Shown here in pieces: positions 7,674 through 16,717 of a stretch of 64,000 nt of DNA (position 1 is the first letter of the stretch; every line of letters starts with the position of its first letter). The notes under the pieces are model-generated. The model worked only from the letters and a program-made list of their open reading frames with translations. It did not search any database and had not been told where the DNA came from. Source of the DNA: Asanoa hainanensis (GTDB lineage Bacteria > Actinomycetota > Actinomycetes > Mycobacteriales > Micromonosporaceae); the NCBI RefSeq assembly GCF_900188485.1, contig NZ_FZPH01000015.1, positions 124,001 through 188,000 on the forward strand, written 5' to 3'. The position numbers were made by a program, and so were the translations under genes.

Positions 7674-10600
7674 GTGGGTGTAGTGCTGCGGTTGACGCAG
7701 GCCGCAGCGGACGACGGTCAGCACCTGGTGACCACCCGCCTGACCGGGCTGCCGGACTACACCGAAATGTCGGCGACCAGCCGGTTCGAGTTGTCGATCA
7801 CCGACGAGGACCGGGAGCGCATCCGCTGGTACCTGGAAGACTTCCTGGAGTACCCCCTCGACCCGGCCCCGACCATCGCGGCCGATGTGGAGGCCCGGCT
7901 GGCCGAGATCGGCACCCGGCTGTTCTCGCTCGTGTTCACCGGGGAGGAGGCCCGCGAGCTGTGGGCCGGCGTCCGGGGACTGCTGCACACGGTGCGGGTC
8001 GAGGTCGCCTCCGACGTCGACGCGGCCGCGATGCTGCCGTGGGAGCTGCTGCGCGACCCGCGCACCGACCGGCCGGTCGCGCTGGAGGCCGCTGAGTACG
8101 TCCGGGTCAACGCCCAGCCGGCCAAGCGGGTGCCGCTGCCCACCGCGGACGATGCCGAGCGGCTGCGCGTGCTGTTGGTGATCTGCCGGCCGGGCGGGGG
8201 CGACGACGTGCCGTTCCGCTCGGTCGGCGCGCTGCTGCTGAAGACCGCGCAGACCCAGGAGATCCTCGACCTGACCGTGCTGCGCCCGCCGACGTTCGCC
8301 GCGCTGTCCGCGGTGCTGCACCAGGCCTACGACGCGGGCCGACCGTTCCACGTCGTCCACTTCGACGGGCACGGCACCTATCTGCCGTCGACCCGGCTAC
8401 GCGCGGCCGAAGGTGTCTCGGTCGGCCAGGCCATGTACGGCCTGCTGTCCCCGGCACGCGAAGGCAGCCACGGGTACCTGCTGTTCGAAGACCCGACCAC
8501 GACCAGCAACCAGCAGCTGGTCGACGGGCCGGCGCTCGGGGCGCTGCTGGCCCGCACCGGTGTGGGGGTGCTCGTCCTCAACGCCTGCCGCTCGGCGTAC
8601 GCCGAGGCGGCGGAGCGGCCACGCACGGGCCAGGGCGACGACGTCCACACGCAGGTACGCGGGTACGGGTCGTTCGCGCTGGAGGTCAGCGACGCGGGGG
8701 TCGCCGGCGTCGTGGCGATGCGCTACAGCGTCTACGTCGTGACCGCGGCCCAGTTCGTCACCGACCTGTACGCCGCACTGCTGGCCGGACGCACGCTGGG
8801 CGGGGCGGTGTCGGCGGGTCGGCGCCAGTTGGCCGCTGCGCCGAACCGGTCGATCGCGTTCGACTCGCGGCCGTTGCAGGACTGGTCGGTGCCGGTCGTC
8901 TACGAGACGGCACCGATGACGCTGGTGCGCGCGGCGTACGGCACGCGCGACGCGGTGCGCATCACTGTTGGCCGGTCGGGTTCCCGCTTGGCGGATGTCG
9001 CCGCCGCCGGGGTGCCGCCCGGCCCCGAGGTCGGGTTCTTCGGCCGCGACGAGACTCTGTTGGCGCTCGACCGGGCGTTCGACACGCATCGGATCGTGCT
9101 GCTGCACGCGTACGCCGGCAGCGGCAAGACGTCCACCGCGGTGGAGTTCGCCGGCTGGTACGCGTCGACCGGTGGGCTCACCAACCCGGCGAACGGCCAG
9201 CGCGGACCGGTGCTGTTCTCGTCGCTGGAGCAGCGGACGCCATTGGTGGCGCTGCTCAACCAGCTCGGCGCCGTGTTCGACCCGGCGTTGGAGAACAGCG
9301 GCATCCAATGGCTCAGCCTCTCGGACGCCGAGCGGCGGGACGTGGCCCTCCAGGTTCTGGCACAGATTCCGGTGTTGTGGATCTGGGACAACGTCGAGCC
9401 CGTCGCCGGGTTCCCAGCCGGCACACCATCGGCGTGGACCCACGAAGAACAGCGTGCGCTGCGCGATTTCCTCCACGCCGCATCGCGTACGCAGGCCCGG
9501 ATGCTGTTGACGTCGCGGCGCGACGAGCAGGGCTGGCTCGGCGACCTGCCCACCCGGGTGCGGCTGCCCAGGATGCCGATGCGTGAGCGCATCCAGTTCA
9601 CCCAGGCGCTCGCCGCCCGGCACGGCCACCGGATCAGCGAGGTCGAGGACTGGCGGCCGCTCTTGCGCTACAGCGACGGCAACCCCCTTACCATCACTGT
9701 CGTCGTCGGGCAGGCCCTGCGCGCCGCGTACACCAAGAAGGCCCAGATCGAGGAGTTCGTTGCCCGTCTCCGCGCCGGTGAGACCGACCTCGCCGACGCG
9801 GACGAAGCCCAAGGACGCTCCCGGTCGCTGGGCGCCTCGCTCACGTTCGGGCTGGAGGCCGCGTTCACCGCACCGGAGCGCGGCCAGCTCGCGCTGCTCA
9901 GCGTGTTCCAGGACACGGTCGACGTCGATGCCCTGGTGGGTATGGGTGAGGAGAACACGGGAACGGCGGTGCCGGCGTTGGTCGGGCTCACCCGGACTGC
10001 CGGGATCGACCTGCTCGACCGCGCGGCCGAGATCGGGCTGCTCACCGCACTCGGCGACGGCTACTACGCGATCCATCCGGCGCTGCCGTGGTTCTTCCGA
10101 CAGCTCAGCGCGATCGACGTGGACTCCGACGCGACGGCGCATTCGCAGGCCGCCTACATGGCCGTCATGGCCGAACTTGGCAGCGCCTACCACCGGTGGT
10201 ACAACCGGGGCCGCACCGACGTCGTCGACGTGCTGCGGTTGGAGGAGGCGAACCTGCTCCACGCCCGGGCCCTGGCCCGCGCCGCCGGCCGGTGGTCCCA
10301 GGTGGCTGGCTGCATGCAGGGCCTACAGATCCTTTACGGGCAGACCGGCCGCGCCGCGGAGTGGTCCCGCCTCGTCGACGAGCTCGTGCCGGACTTCGTC
10401 GACCCGGATACCGGCGGGCCACGGTCCGGCCTGGAACAGGAATGGGTCGTGCTCACGGAGTACCGGGTGTTCATCGCCCGCGCTGGCATGGCCTGGACCG
10501 AAGCCCTGCGGTTGCAACACTCCGTCGTCGAGCTCGCTACGAGCCGGGCCGCCGCGGCGCTCGACACCACTCCGGAACGGCGCACCGACCTGGACCGCAG

Positions 10601-11324
10601 CCGCATCCGCACCCTGGCCGTAGGCGAGGGTGCCCTCGGGCAGATTCTGCGCGAGCAGCAGGATCGCGGCTGCGTGACCCACTACGAACGCGCAGCCGAA
10701 CTCTTCCGTGCCATTGACGACCGCCGCGGAGAAGGCGTTACCGCGTTCAACCTCGGCCACGCCCACATCAATATTCCGTCTCTGCGGAATCTGGACCGGG
10801 CCGAGCACTGGTATCGCCGCGACCTCGAGCTGACCGACGAAGCGGACCGCGTCGGCCTGGCCCGCAGCACCGGACAGCTCGGCCGGGTGGCGCACGAGCG
10901 GTTTCGCGATGCCCGCGCCGCCGGGCAACCGGAGCCGGTGCTGTTGGAGTACCTCAACGCGGCGGCTGACGCCTACAAGCAGGCGCTGCGGTTGCTGCCC
11001 GCTGACGCGGTGTCGGACCTTGCCACCGCTCACCACCAACTCGGCATGGTCTACGACGAGGCCGGCCAATACGACTCCGCCCTTAGCCATTTCCAACAGT
11101 CGATCCGGCTCGAGGAGGCGGCCAGCAACCGCTACGGCGCAGGGCAGACCCGCCAAGTGTTGGCAATGCTGCTGTTCCGAGCGGGACGCCCTGACGACGC
11201 GCTGCTGTACGCCCGCGCTGCCCTGGCCGATTACACGTCCTACGGGGCCAGCGCCAGCGCCGAGATCGAGAAGGTCGAACGAATGATCGCCGAGCTGAAC
11301 GCGGCCGCCGGGCGGGCATCATGA
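7674..11324 (+). CDS. CHAT protease - STAND ATPase - TPR protein, copy 1
   Basis: A 1216-residue cytosolic protein with three parts. Seen: an N-terminal region, then a CHAT (caspase-like) domain with HFDGHGTY (catalytic His near 233) and LNACRSAY (catalytic Cys near 305); a P-loop STAND/NB-ARC-like module with HAYAGSGKTS (Lys near 485), WIWDNVEP as Walker B region and MLLTSRRDE; and from about residue 860 TPR-like helical pairs (for example DLATAHHQLGMVYDEAG). Known: CHAT proteases fused to STAND modules are predicted switch proteins in bacterial conflict and programmed-death systems, with the protease cutting an effector. GTG start with GGGAGG 8 nt upstream. It shares 4 bp with a zinc-ribbon gene, which in turn shares 4 bp with a membrane-protein gene, so the three are co-translated; the membrane protein is a candidate protease substrate. 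Paralogue at 12927-16592. Confidence 0.92.
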   Translation: MGVVLRLTQAAADDGQHLVTTRLTGLPDYTEMSATSRFELSITDEDRERIRWYLEDFLEYPLDPAPTIAADVEARLAEIGTRLFSLVFTGEEARELWAGVRGLLHTVRVEVASDVDAAAMLPWELLRDPRTDRPVALEAAEYVRVNAQPAKRVPLPTADDAERLRVLLVICRPGGGDDVPFRSVGALLLKTAQTQEILDLTVLRPPTFAALSAVLHQAYDAGRPFHVVHFDGHGTYLPSTRLRAAEGVSVGQAMYGLLSPAREGSHGYLLFEDPTTTSNQQLVDGPALGALLARTGVGVLVLNACRSAYAEAAERPRTGQGDDVHTQVRGYGSFALEVSDAGVAGVVAMRYSVYVVTAAQFVTDLYAALLAGRTLGGAVSAGRRQLAAAPNRSIAFDSRPLQDWSVPVVYETAPMTLVRAAYGTRDAVRITVGRSGSRLADVAAAGVPPGPEVGFFGRDETLLALDRAFDTHRIVLLHAYAGSGKTSTAVEFAGWYASTGGLTNPANGQRGPVLFSSLEQRTPLVALLNQLGAVFDPALENSGIQWLSLSDAERRDVALQVLAQIPVLWIWDNVEPVAGFPAGTPSAWTHEEQRALRDFLHAASRTQARMLLTSRRDEQGWLGDLPTRVRLPRMPMRERIQFTQALAARHGHRISEVEDWRPLLRYSDGNPLTITVVVGQALRAAYTKKAQIEEFVARLRAGETDLADADEAQGRSRSLGASLTFGLEAAFTAPERGQLALLSVFQDTVDVDALVGMGEENTGTAVPALVGLTRTAGIDLLDRAAEIGLLTALGDGYYAIHPALPWFFRQLSAIDVDSDATAHSQAAYMAVMAELGSAYHRWYNRGRTDVVDVLRLEEANLLHARALARAAGRWSQVAGCMQGLQILYGQTGRAAEWSRLVDELVPDFVDPDTGGPRSGLEQEWVVLTEYRVFIARAGMAWTEALRLQHSVVELATSRAAAALDTTPERRTDLDRSRIRTLAVGEGALGQILREQQDRGCVTHYERAAELFRAIDDRRGEGVTAFNLGHAHINIPSLRNLDRAEHWYRRDLELTDEADRVGLARSTGQLGRVAHERFRDARAAGQPEPVLLEYLNAAADAYKQALRLLPADAVSDLATAHHQLGMVYDEAGQYDSALSHFQQSIRLEEAASNRYGAGQTRQVLAMLLFRAGRPDDALLYARAALADYTSYGASASAEIEKVERMIAELNAAAGRAS

Positions 11325-11617
11325 CCGGTGACCAGCCGTACCAGCCGAACCCGGTTCCCGGCTGGGGTGACACCGTCGCGTCCTGGCCGTGGCAGACCTG
11401 GCTGGAGCACGACGTCCAACTCGGCTGGCTCAAGGCCGGTGACTGCCCCGCTTGCGGACACCGAATGACGGTCCACCAGACCAGGCAGCGATACGCCGGT
11501 CCGGTCGAGTGGAAGCACGCCCGATGCAACTGTGGACATCCCCACGAAGGCCGACCGGCCGACGAACCCGTCAAAGGCTGCGGTCAGCAGGCCGACATCC
11601 GAGCGGCGACGTCGTGA
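11321..11617 (+). CDS. Small zinc-ribbon protein in CHAT-STAND operon
   Basis: A 98-residue protein whose ATG overlaps the CHAT-STAND stop codon (ATGA). Seen: a Trp-rich N-terminal segment (WPWQTWLEHD), then CPAC (C42, C45), RCNCGH (C69, C71), HPHEGRP and GCG (C87), a pattern that can hold one zinc ion. Resembles a class of short uncharacterised actinobacterial proteins ending in C-x-C-G-x-x-H-x-G-R-P and a GCG motif. No known function. Being sandwiched between the protease and the membrane protein with 4-bp overlaps on both sides suggests fixed stoichiometry with them. It could be an adaptor, inhibitor or substrate of the protease; this is inference. Confidence 0.75.
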   Translation: MTGDQPYQPNPVPGWGDTVASWPWQTWLEHDVQLGWLKAGDCPACGHRMTVHQTRQRYAGPVEWKHARCNCGHPHEGRPADEPVKGCGQQADIRAATS

Positions 11618-12243
11618 TCGGCCAGTCACGACCACACGATCCCGACCCGCCGGACGCGGCCGAGTGGGACAAGGCGGCGGTGACGTTCGCGACCGAGCAA
11701 CTCACCCGGGTACGGGCGTCGGCAGCCGCCTGGACCGGCACCGTGGGCACGCTCCTCGGCCTGTTCGGCGCGGTCGCCGTGGTCGGCGGCACCACCAAGC
11801 TCGCCGACGTGCCGAGCCCGACGCTGCGGTGGGTCGCGGTGGGCCTGGTCGCTTTCGGCGGGCTGCTGGCCGGCGCGTCGATCGTCACCGGCGTCCGGGC
11901 CGCACACGGGGCCAGCCTCCGCACCTCCGACAACTGGTCGGGCACCGCATACCGCGCCGCCATCGTCCGGAACACCGACGACGCGCTCGACTGGCTGCGC
12001 TGGGCCCGCTGGACCGGGCTGGCCGCCGCGCTGACCGTCTTCGCGATCGGCCTGCTCGGACTGATCAGTGTCGCGGCGAAGCCCGAGAAAGCGGCCACGA
12101 CGACCGCCGTCGTGGTCGACGAGACCGGAGCGGCCGTGTGCGGACCGATCGGGCGCGCCGCCGACGGCCGGCTCACCGTCAACGGCACTCAGGTGGGCAC
12201 TGTCCGCGACATCACCGTGGTGACCGCCTGCCCGGTCCGCTGA
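11614..12243 (+). CDS. Membrane protein coupled to CHAT-STAND operon
   Basis: A 209-residue protein starting at a GTG that overlaps the preceding stop (GTGA). Seen: a charged cytosolic N-terminus of about 35 residues (EWDKAAVTFATEQLTRVRAS), hydrophobic helices at about 38-58, 68-92 and 128-152, and a beta-rich C-terminal domain of about 55 residues holding one Cys pair (VCGPIG, TACPVR) that may face outside. I do not recognise the family. Given its genetic coupling to a caspase-like protease, it is a candidate downstream membrane effector or anchor released by cleavage. No amyloid-type QAGRD motif is present, unlike the membrane protein of the NLR operon, so the two systems would signal differently. 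The second CHAT-STAND copy lacks an equivalent partner. Confidence 0.75.
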   Translation: MIGQSRPHDPDPPDAAEWDKAAVTFATEQLTRVRASAAAWTGTVGTLLGLFGAVAVVGGTTKLADVPSPTLRWVAVGLVAFGGLLAGASIVTGVRAAHGASLRTSDNWSGTAYRAAIVRNTDDALDWLRWARWTGLAAALTVFAIGLLGLISVAAKPEKAATTTAVVVDETGAAVCGPIGRAADGRLTVNGTQVGTVRDITVVTACPVR

Positions 12244-12244
12244 C

Positions 12245-12733
12245 CTACGGCCGCGGATCGGTGCGAGCGGTCGCGGCCAGCGCCAGCGCCGGCTCAGCGA
12301 CGGGCGCGGGCCCAGTCTCGGGTTCCGGGCGGTGGCGGAAGGTCCACCAGCGATAGAGCACGTAGTTGAAGACCAGGTTGGTGCCGCCGGCGATGATGCG
12401 GGCCGGGACCAGCCCGATCCCCAGCGCGCCGAGCGCGGTCACGCCGGCCACCGTGAGCACGTAGTCGCCGAGCACCTGCGGGGCGAACCGGGCCAGCTGA
12501 CCGCGCACCCCGTGCCCGGAGGCGTGGAAGGCGAAGGCACGGTTGAGGGCGAAGTTCAGCGCGTACGTGACCCAGAACGCGATGCTCACGGTCGCGGCGG
12601 GCGGCAGCGGCGTGACCGCGTCGAGCACGGCCAGCAACGTCAGGTCGAAGGCGAAACCCACGCCGGCGAGGGCGAGGAAGCGGGTGACGGAATGGCGGTA
12701 GGCAAGTCGCAAGATCCGCGATGCCCGACTCAC
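12245..12733 (-). CDS. GtrA-family membrane protein
   Basis: About 162 residues with four predicted membrane helices, the GtrA fold. Seen: FLALAGVGFAFDLTLLAVLD, then WVTYALNFALNRAFAF (the conserved N-F-x-x-N-R-x-W/F-x-F block), and NFVLYRWWTF-like NYVLYRWWTF near the end. Known: GtrA proteins are thought to help flip or pass polyprenyl-linked sugars for cell-surface glycosylation. The GTG at 12733 is preferred over 12742 because a TAGGGT -10 element lies exactly 7 nt before it, the leaderless layout seen at several genes here. It points against its neighbours and separates the two CHAT-STAND copies; no functional link to them is evident. Confidence 0.85.
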   Translation of the reverse strand: MSRASRILRLAYRHSVTRFLALAGVGFAFDLTLLAVLDAVTPLPPAATVSIAFWVTYALNFALNRAFAFHASGHGVRGQLARFAPQVLGDYVLTVAGVTALGALGIGLVPARIIAGGTNLVFNYVLYRWWTFRHRPEPETGPAPVAEPALALAATARTDPRP

Positions 12734-12740
12734 GCCGCAC

Positions 12741-12746
12741 ACCCTA
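12741..12746 (-). promoter_or_regulatory. TAGGGT -10 element, leaderless start of GtrA gene
   Basis: TAGGGT on the minus strand, followed by 7 nt and GTG, so transcription would begin at or next to the start codon. Same spacing as several other genes in this window. Confidence 0.45.
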
Positions 12747-12810
12747 GCCCCGAAACCTGAACCGCCCGGTGCGGGGTCGCCGTTCAGACCCGGCGCCGAT
12801 CCCGGCGCAA

Positions 12811-12926
12811 TGATGTCGTTGTCCGATCGGGTGGGGTGATTTGTCGGGCTGGTGGTTGCTCGTGATCATTGTGGAGTGATCGGCTAGTCGCAACTGGTGA
12901 CGGGTGCAAGTGGGAGGCTGACGCGC
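12811..12926. repeat. Duplicated upstream region, copy 2
   Basis: Second copy of the upstream block found before the first CHAT-STAND gene, with short substitutions and a few single-base indels. It keeps the GGGAGG ribosome-binding site, the inverted repeat and the TTGTCG/GATCAT pair. The GtrA gene lies between the zinc-ribbon/membrane genes of copy 1 and this block. Confidence 0.85.
12863..12882. promoter_or_regulatory. Inverted repeat conserved before CHAT-STAND copy 2
   Basis: TGATCA-TTGTGGAG-TGATCG: 5-bp inner arms GATCA/TGATC and the same 8-bp spacer as in copy 1, 44 bp before the GTG. One outer base differs from copy 1, so the outermost pair is lost here. Confidence 0.5.
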
Positions 12927-15900
12927 GTGGATGTCGTGCTGCGGTTGACGCAGGCTGCTGCGGACAACGGTCAGCACCTGGTGACCGCGCGGCTGACCGG
13001 GCTTCCCGGCTACGCCGAGGCAGCGTTCACGAGCCAGTTCGAGCTGTCGATCACCGACGAGGACCGCGAGCGCATCCGCTGGTACCTCGAGGACTTCTTG
13101 GAGTACCCCCTCGACCCCGCGCCGATGATCGCGGCCAGTGTGGAGGCCCGGTTGGCCGAGATCGGCACCAGCTTGTTCAAGCTGGTGTTCGCCGATGAGG
13201 AGGCGCGTGAGCTGTGGGCCGGCGTACGGGGCGTGCTGCACACGGTGCGGGTCGAGGTCGCCTCCGACGTCGACGCGGCGGCGATGCTGCCGTGGGAGCT
13301 GCTGCGCGACCCGCGCACCGACCGGCCGGTCGCGCTGGAGGCCGGCGAGTACGTCCGGGTCAACGTCCAGCCCGCCAAGCGCGTCGCACAGCCCGTCGCG
13401 GAGGACGCCGAGCGGCTGCGCGTGCTCCTGGTGATCTGCCGGCCCGGCGGGGGCGACGACGTGCCGTTCCGCTCGGTCGGCGCACTGCTGCTCAAGAACG
13501 CGGCGGCCGGCAAGGTGCTGGACCTGACGGTGCTGCGCCCACCGACTTTCGCCGCGCTCTCGGCGGTTCTCGAGGAGGCGCATCGGACGGGGCAGCCGTT
13601 CCACGTCGTGCACTTCGACGGGCACGGCACCTATCTGCCGTCGTCAGCGTTGCATGCGGGTGGCGGCACGGCGGTCGGTCCGATCATGTACGGGCTGCTG
13701 TCCCCAGCTCGCGAGGGCAGTCACGGATACCTGCTGTTCGAGGACCCGACCACGACGAGCAACCAGCAGCTGGTCGATGGGCCGGCGCTCGGGGCGCTGC
13801 TGGCGCGCACCGGTGTCGGGGTGCTGGTGCTCAACGCCTGCCGCTCCGCATATGCCGAGGCTGCGGAGCGGCCGCGCACCGACCAGACGGACGACGTGCA
13901 CGCGCTCGTCAGGGGCTACGGGTCGTTGGCGCTGGAGGTCAGCGACGCGGGGGTCGCCGGCGTCGTGGCGATGCGCTACAGCGTCTACGTCGTGACCGCG
14001 GCCCAGTTCGTCGCCGACCTGTACGCCGCACTGCTGGCCGGACGCACGCTGGGCGGGGCGGTTTCAACCGGTCGGCGCCAGTTGGCCGCCCAGCCGAACC
14101 GGTCGATCGCGTTCGACCCGCGTCCACTCCAGGACTGGTCGGTGCCGATCGTTTACGAGACAGCATCCGTGACGCTGGTGAACACGAAGCGGGACACCGC
14201 GCGGATCACCGTGGGCAGACCTGAAGCCCGCGTCACGGACTTCGGTGCCCGCGGATTGCCGCCCGGGCCCGAGGTCGGGTTTTTTGGCCGCGACGAGACG
14301 CTGCTGGCGCTCGACCGAGCATTCGACACCCACCGGATCGTGCTCCTCCACGCATACGCCGGCAGCGGCAAAACATCCACGGCGGCGGAGTTCGCCAGCT
14401 GGTACGCGGCGACCGGCGGCCTCACCAACCCAGGCAACGGCATGCACGGACCCATACTGTTCTCTTCCCTGGAGCAGCGAACGCCGCTGGTGGCGCTACT
14501 CAACCAGTTCGGCGCGGTGTTCGACTCGGCACTGGAGGACAGCGGGATTCAATGGCTCAGCCTCTCTGACGACGAGCGGCGGGACGTGGCCCTCCAGGTG
14601 CTGGCACAAATACCGGTTCTGTGGATCTGGGACAACGTCGAACCGGTCGCCGGCTTCCCGGCCGGCACACCGTCCGCGTGGACCCCCAGAGAACAGCTCG
14701 AGCTGCGCGACTTCCTCCGCGCCGCAGGGCGGACGTCCGCCAGAATGCTGCTCACCTCCCGCCGCGACGAACACGACTGGCTCGGCGACCTGCCCATTCG
14801 CGTCCGACTACCCAGAATGCCGATGCGCGAGCGCATCCAATTCACCCAGGCACTCGCCACCCGACACGGCCACCGCGTCACCGACGTCGAGGACTGGCGG
14901 CCGCTGCTGCAATACAGCGACGGCAACCCCTTGGCGATCACGGTGATGGTCGGGCAGGCCCTGCGCGCCCGATACACCGCCAAAGCCCAGATCGAGGAGT
15001 TCGTCGCCCGCCTCCGGGCCGGCGAGATCGATCTCGCCGACGCCGACGAGGCCCAAGGACGCTCCCGGTCACTGGCCGCCTCGCTCACGTTCGGGCTGGA
15101 AGCCGCGTTCACCGCACAGGAACGCGCCCAGCTTGCGCTGCTCGCCACGTTCCAGAACACCGTCGACGTTGACGCGCTAGTGGGAATGGGCAGCGAGCAC
15201 AACCCCTGGGCCCTATCAGCATTGGCCGGACTGACCCGAGAAGTTGGGATGGATCTGCTCGACCGAGCGGCCGAGATCGGGCTACTCACCGTCATCGGTA
15301 GCGGCTACTACTCGATCCACCCGGCGCTACCGTGGTTCTTCCGCCAGCTCCAGGCTGTCGACGCCGCAGACGACCCGGGCAAAGACGGACGGCTTCGGGA
15401 CGCCTACAGCTTCGCAATCGGTAGTCTCGGCCACACCTATCACAGCTGGTACGACGAGGGCCGCCGCACCGAGGCGGTGAACGTGCTGCGGGTCGAAGAG
15501 GCGAACCTGCTCCACGCCCGGGCGTTGGCCCGCGCGACCAGCGGCTGGAGTGCTGCGATCGGTTGCATGCAGGGCCTCCGTACCCTCTACGCGGCCACTG
15601 GGCGCGACGCCGAGTGGGCCCGTCTCGTCGACGAGGTCAAACCCGATCTGATCGACCCAGAGACCGGCGGGCCCAGATCTGGCCTGGCTGAGGAATGGGC
15701 GCTGCTCACCGAATACCAAGTCGCGATCGCCATTGGTCGCCGGGACTGGGCCGCAGCGCTGCGGCTTCAGGAGACCCTGGTGGCTCATACTGCGCAGGTG
15801 GCCGCGGCTGCGCTCGCGACTGCTAAGGACCGACGTACCGAGACAGACCGCCACCACATCCGCAACCTTGCCGTTTCCGAGTCGACCCTCGGGGACATCT

Positions 15901-16592
15901 TGCGCGATCAGCAAGATCGCGCCTGCGTAACACACTACGAACGCGCCGCCCAACTCCTCCGTGCCACCGGCGACCGTCAGGGCGAAGGCATAATCGCGTT
16001 CAACCTTGGCCACGCCCACATGGACATTCCGTCGTTGCGAGACTTGGACCAGGCCGAACAGTGGTACCGCCGCCGTCTTGACCTGGTCGACGAACGGGAC
16101 CTCGTCGGGCGGGCCCGCGCTACCGGACAGCTGGGCAAGGTGGCATATCTACGGTTTCGCGACGCCCGCGACTCCGGAAATCTCGACACGGAGATGCTGC
16201 TCGGCCATCTCAACGCCGCCGCCGCCGCGTACCTACAGGTCCTCGAACTGCTACCCGCCGACGCCGTGCCGGACCTCGCAACCACCCACCACCAGCTCGG
16301 CATCATTTACCGGAGCGGCGGCGAATACTCCATCGCATGGACCCACTACCAACAGGCGATCCGGCTGAGAGAGGCGTCCGGTAACCGGTTCTTCGCCGGG
16401 CAGACGCGACACGAGGTCGCGGTACTGCTCGCCCTGAGCGGCCGTGTCGGTGACGCACTGCTGTATGCCAACACAGCCCTGGATGATTACGCGTCCTACG
16501 GCGCTGGTGCCGCTGAGGATTTCGCTGACCTCCAGAGCTTCATTGCCCGCCTGACAGCACCCGCCGGACCGACCGCAACCAACGCACCGTGA
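12927..16592 (+). CDS. CHAT protease - STAND ATPase - TPR protein, copy 2
   Basis: Paralogue of the gene at 7674 with the same three-part layout, 1221 residues. Seen: CHAT motifs HFDGHGTY (His near 233) and LNACRSAY (Cys near 305) at identical positions, HAYAGSGKTS (Lys near 482), WIWDNVEP, and C-terminal TPR-like repeats. The GTG is chosen by alignment with copy 1 and its GGGAGG site; an ATG 30 bp upstream is in frame but lies before that site. In the CHAT half, stretches of more than 100 nt differ by about one base between copies, while the linker after the CHAT domain and the TPR half differ much more. Unlike copy 1 it is not followed by zinc-ribbon and membrane-protein genes. Inference: two switches with a common output and different sensors. 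Confidence 0.92.
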   Translation: MDVVLRLTQAAADNGQHLVTARLTGLPGYAEAAFTSQFELSITDEDRERIRWYLEDFLEYPLDPAPMIAASVEARLAEIGTSLFKLVFADEEARELWAGVRGVLHTVRVEVASDVDAAAMLPWELLRDPRTDRPVALEAGEYVRVNVQPAKRVAQPVAEDAERLRVLLVICRPGGGDDVPFRSVGALLLKNAAAGKVLDLTVLRPPTFAALSAVLEEAHRTGQPFHVVHFDGHGTYLPSSALHAGGGTAVGPIMYGLLSPAREGSHGYLLFEDPTTTSNQQLVDGPALGALLARTGVGVLVLNACRSAYAEAAERPRTDQTDDVHALVRGYGSLALEVSDAGVAGVVAMRYSVYVVTAAQFVADLYAALLAGRTLGGAVSTGRRQLAAQPNRSIAFDPRPLQDWSVPIVYETASVTLVNTKRDTARITVGRPEARVTDFGARGLPPGPEVGFFGRDETLLALDRAFDTHRIVLLHAYAGSGKTSTAAEFASWYAATGGLTNPGNGMHGPILFSSLEQRTPLVALLNQFGAVFDSALEDSGIQWLSLSDDERRDVALQVLAQIPVLWIWDNVEPVAGFPAGTPSAWTPREQLELRDFLRAAGRTSARMLLTSRRDEHDWLGDLPIRVRLPRMPMRERIQFTQALATRHGHRVTDVEDWRPLLQYSDGNPLAITVMVGQALRARYTAKAQIEEFVARLRAGEIDLADADEAQGRSRSLAASLTFGLEAAFTAQERAQLALLATFQNTVDVDALVGMGSEHNPWALSALAGLTREVGMDLLDRAAEIGLLTVIGSGYYSIHPALPWFFRQLQAVDAADDPGKDGRLRDAYSFAIGSLGHTYHSWYDEGRRTEAVNVLRVEEANLLHARALARATSGWSAAIGCMQGLRTLYAATGRDAEWARLVDEVKPDLIDPETGGPRSGLAEEWALLTEYQVAIAIGRRDWAAALRLQETLVAHTAQVAAAALATAKDRRTETDRHHIRNLAVSESTLGDILRDQQDRACVTHYERAAQLLRATGDRQGEGIIAFNLGHAHMDIPSLRDLDQAEQWYRRRLDLVDERDLVGRARATGQLGKVAYLRFRDARDSGNLDTEMLLGHLNAAAAAYLQVLELLPADAVPDLATTHHQLGIIYRSGGEYSIAWTHYQQAIRLREASGNRFFAGQTRHEVAVLLALSGRVGDALLYANTALDDYASYGAGAAEDFADLQSFIARLTAPAGPTATNAP

Positions 16593-16717
16593 CCCGACGA
16601 GCGAACAACCCGACGGCAAGGGTTCGGTGCGACGGGCAGCCCGCTCTCTGTGCCAACACAGCGGCGAGGTCCACGACATCATCCCGATCACGTCCCGCAC
16701 CGGTCCTGAGCAGGGGC

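Noticed and set aside
11614-12243. QAGRD-type amyloid motif in the CHAT-operon membrane protein
   Set aside because: Searched both termini by eye; nothing similar, so that operon is not proposed to use the same signalling.
12897-12926. ATG start 30 bp upstream for CHAT-STAND copy 2
   Set aside because: It lies before the conserved GGGAGG site; copy 1 aligns only from the GTG at 12927.
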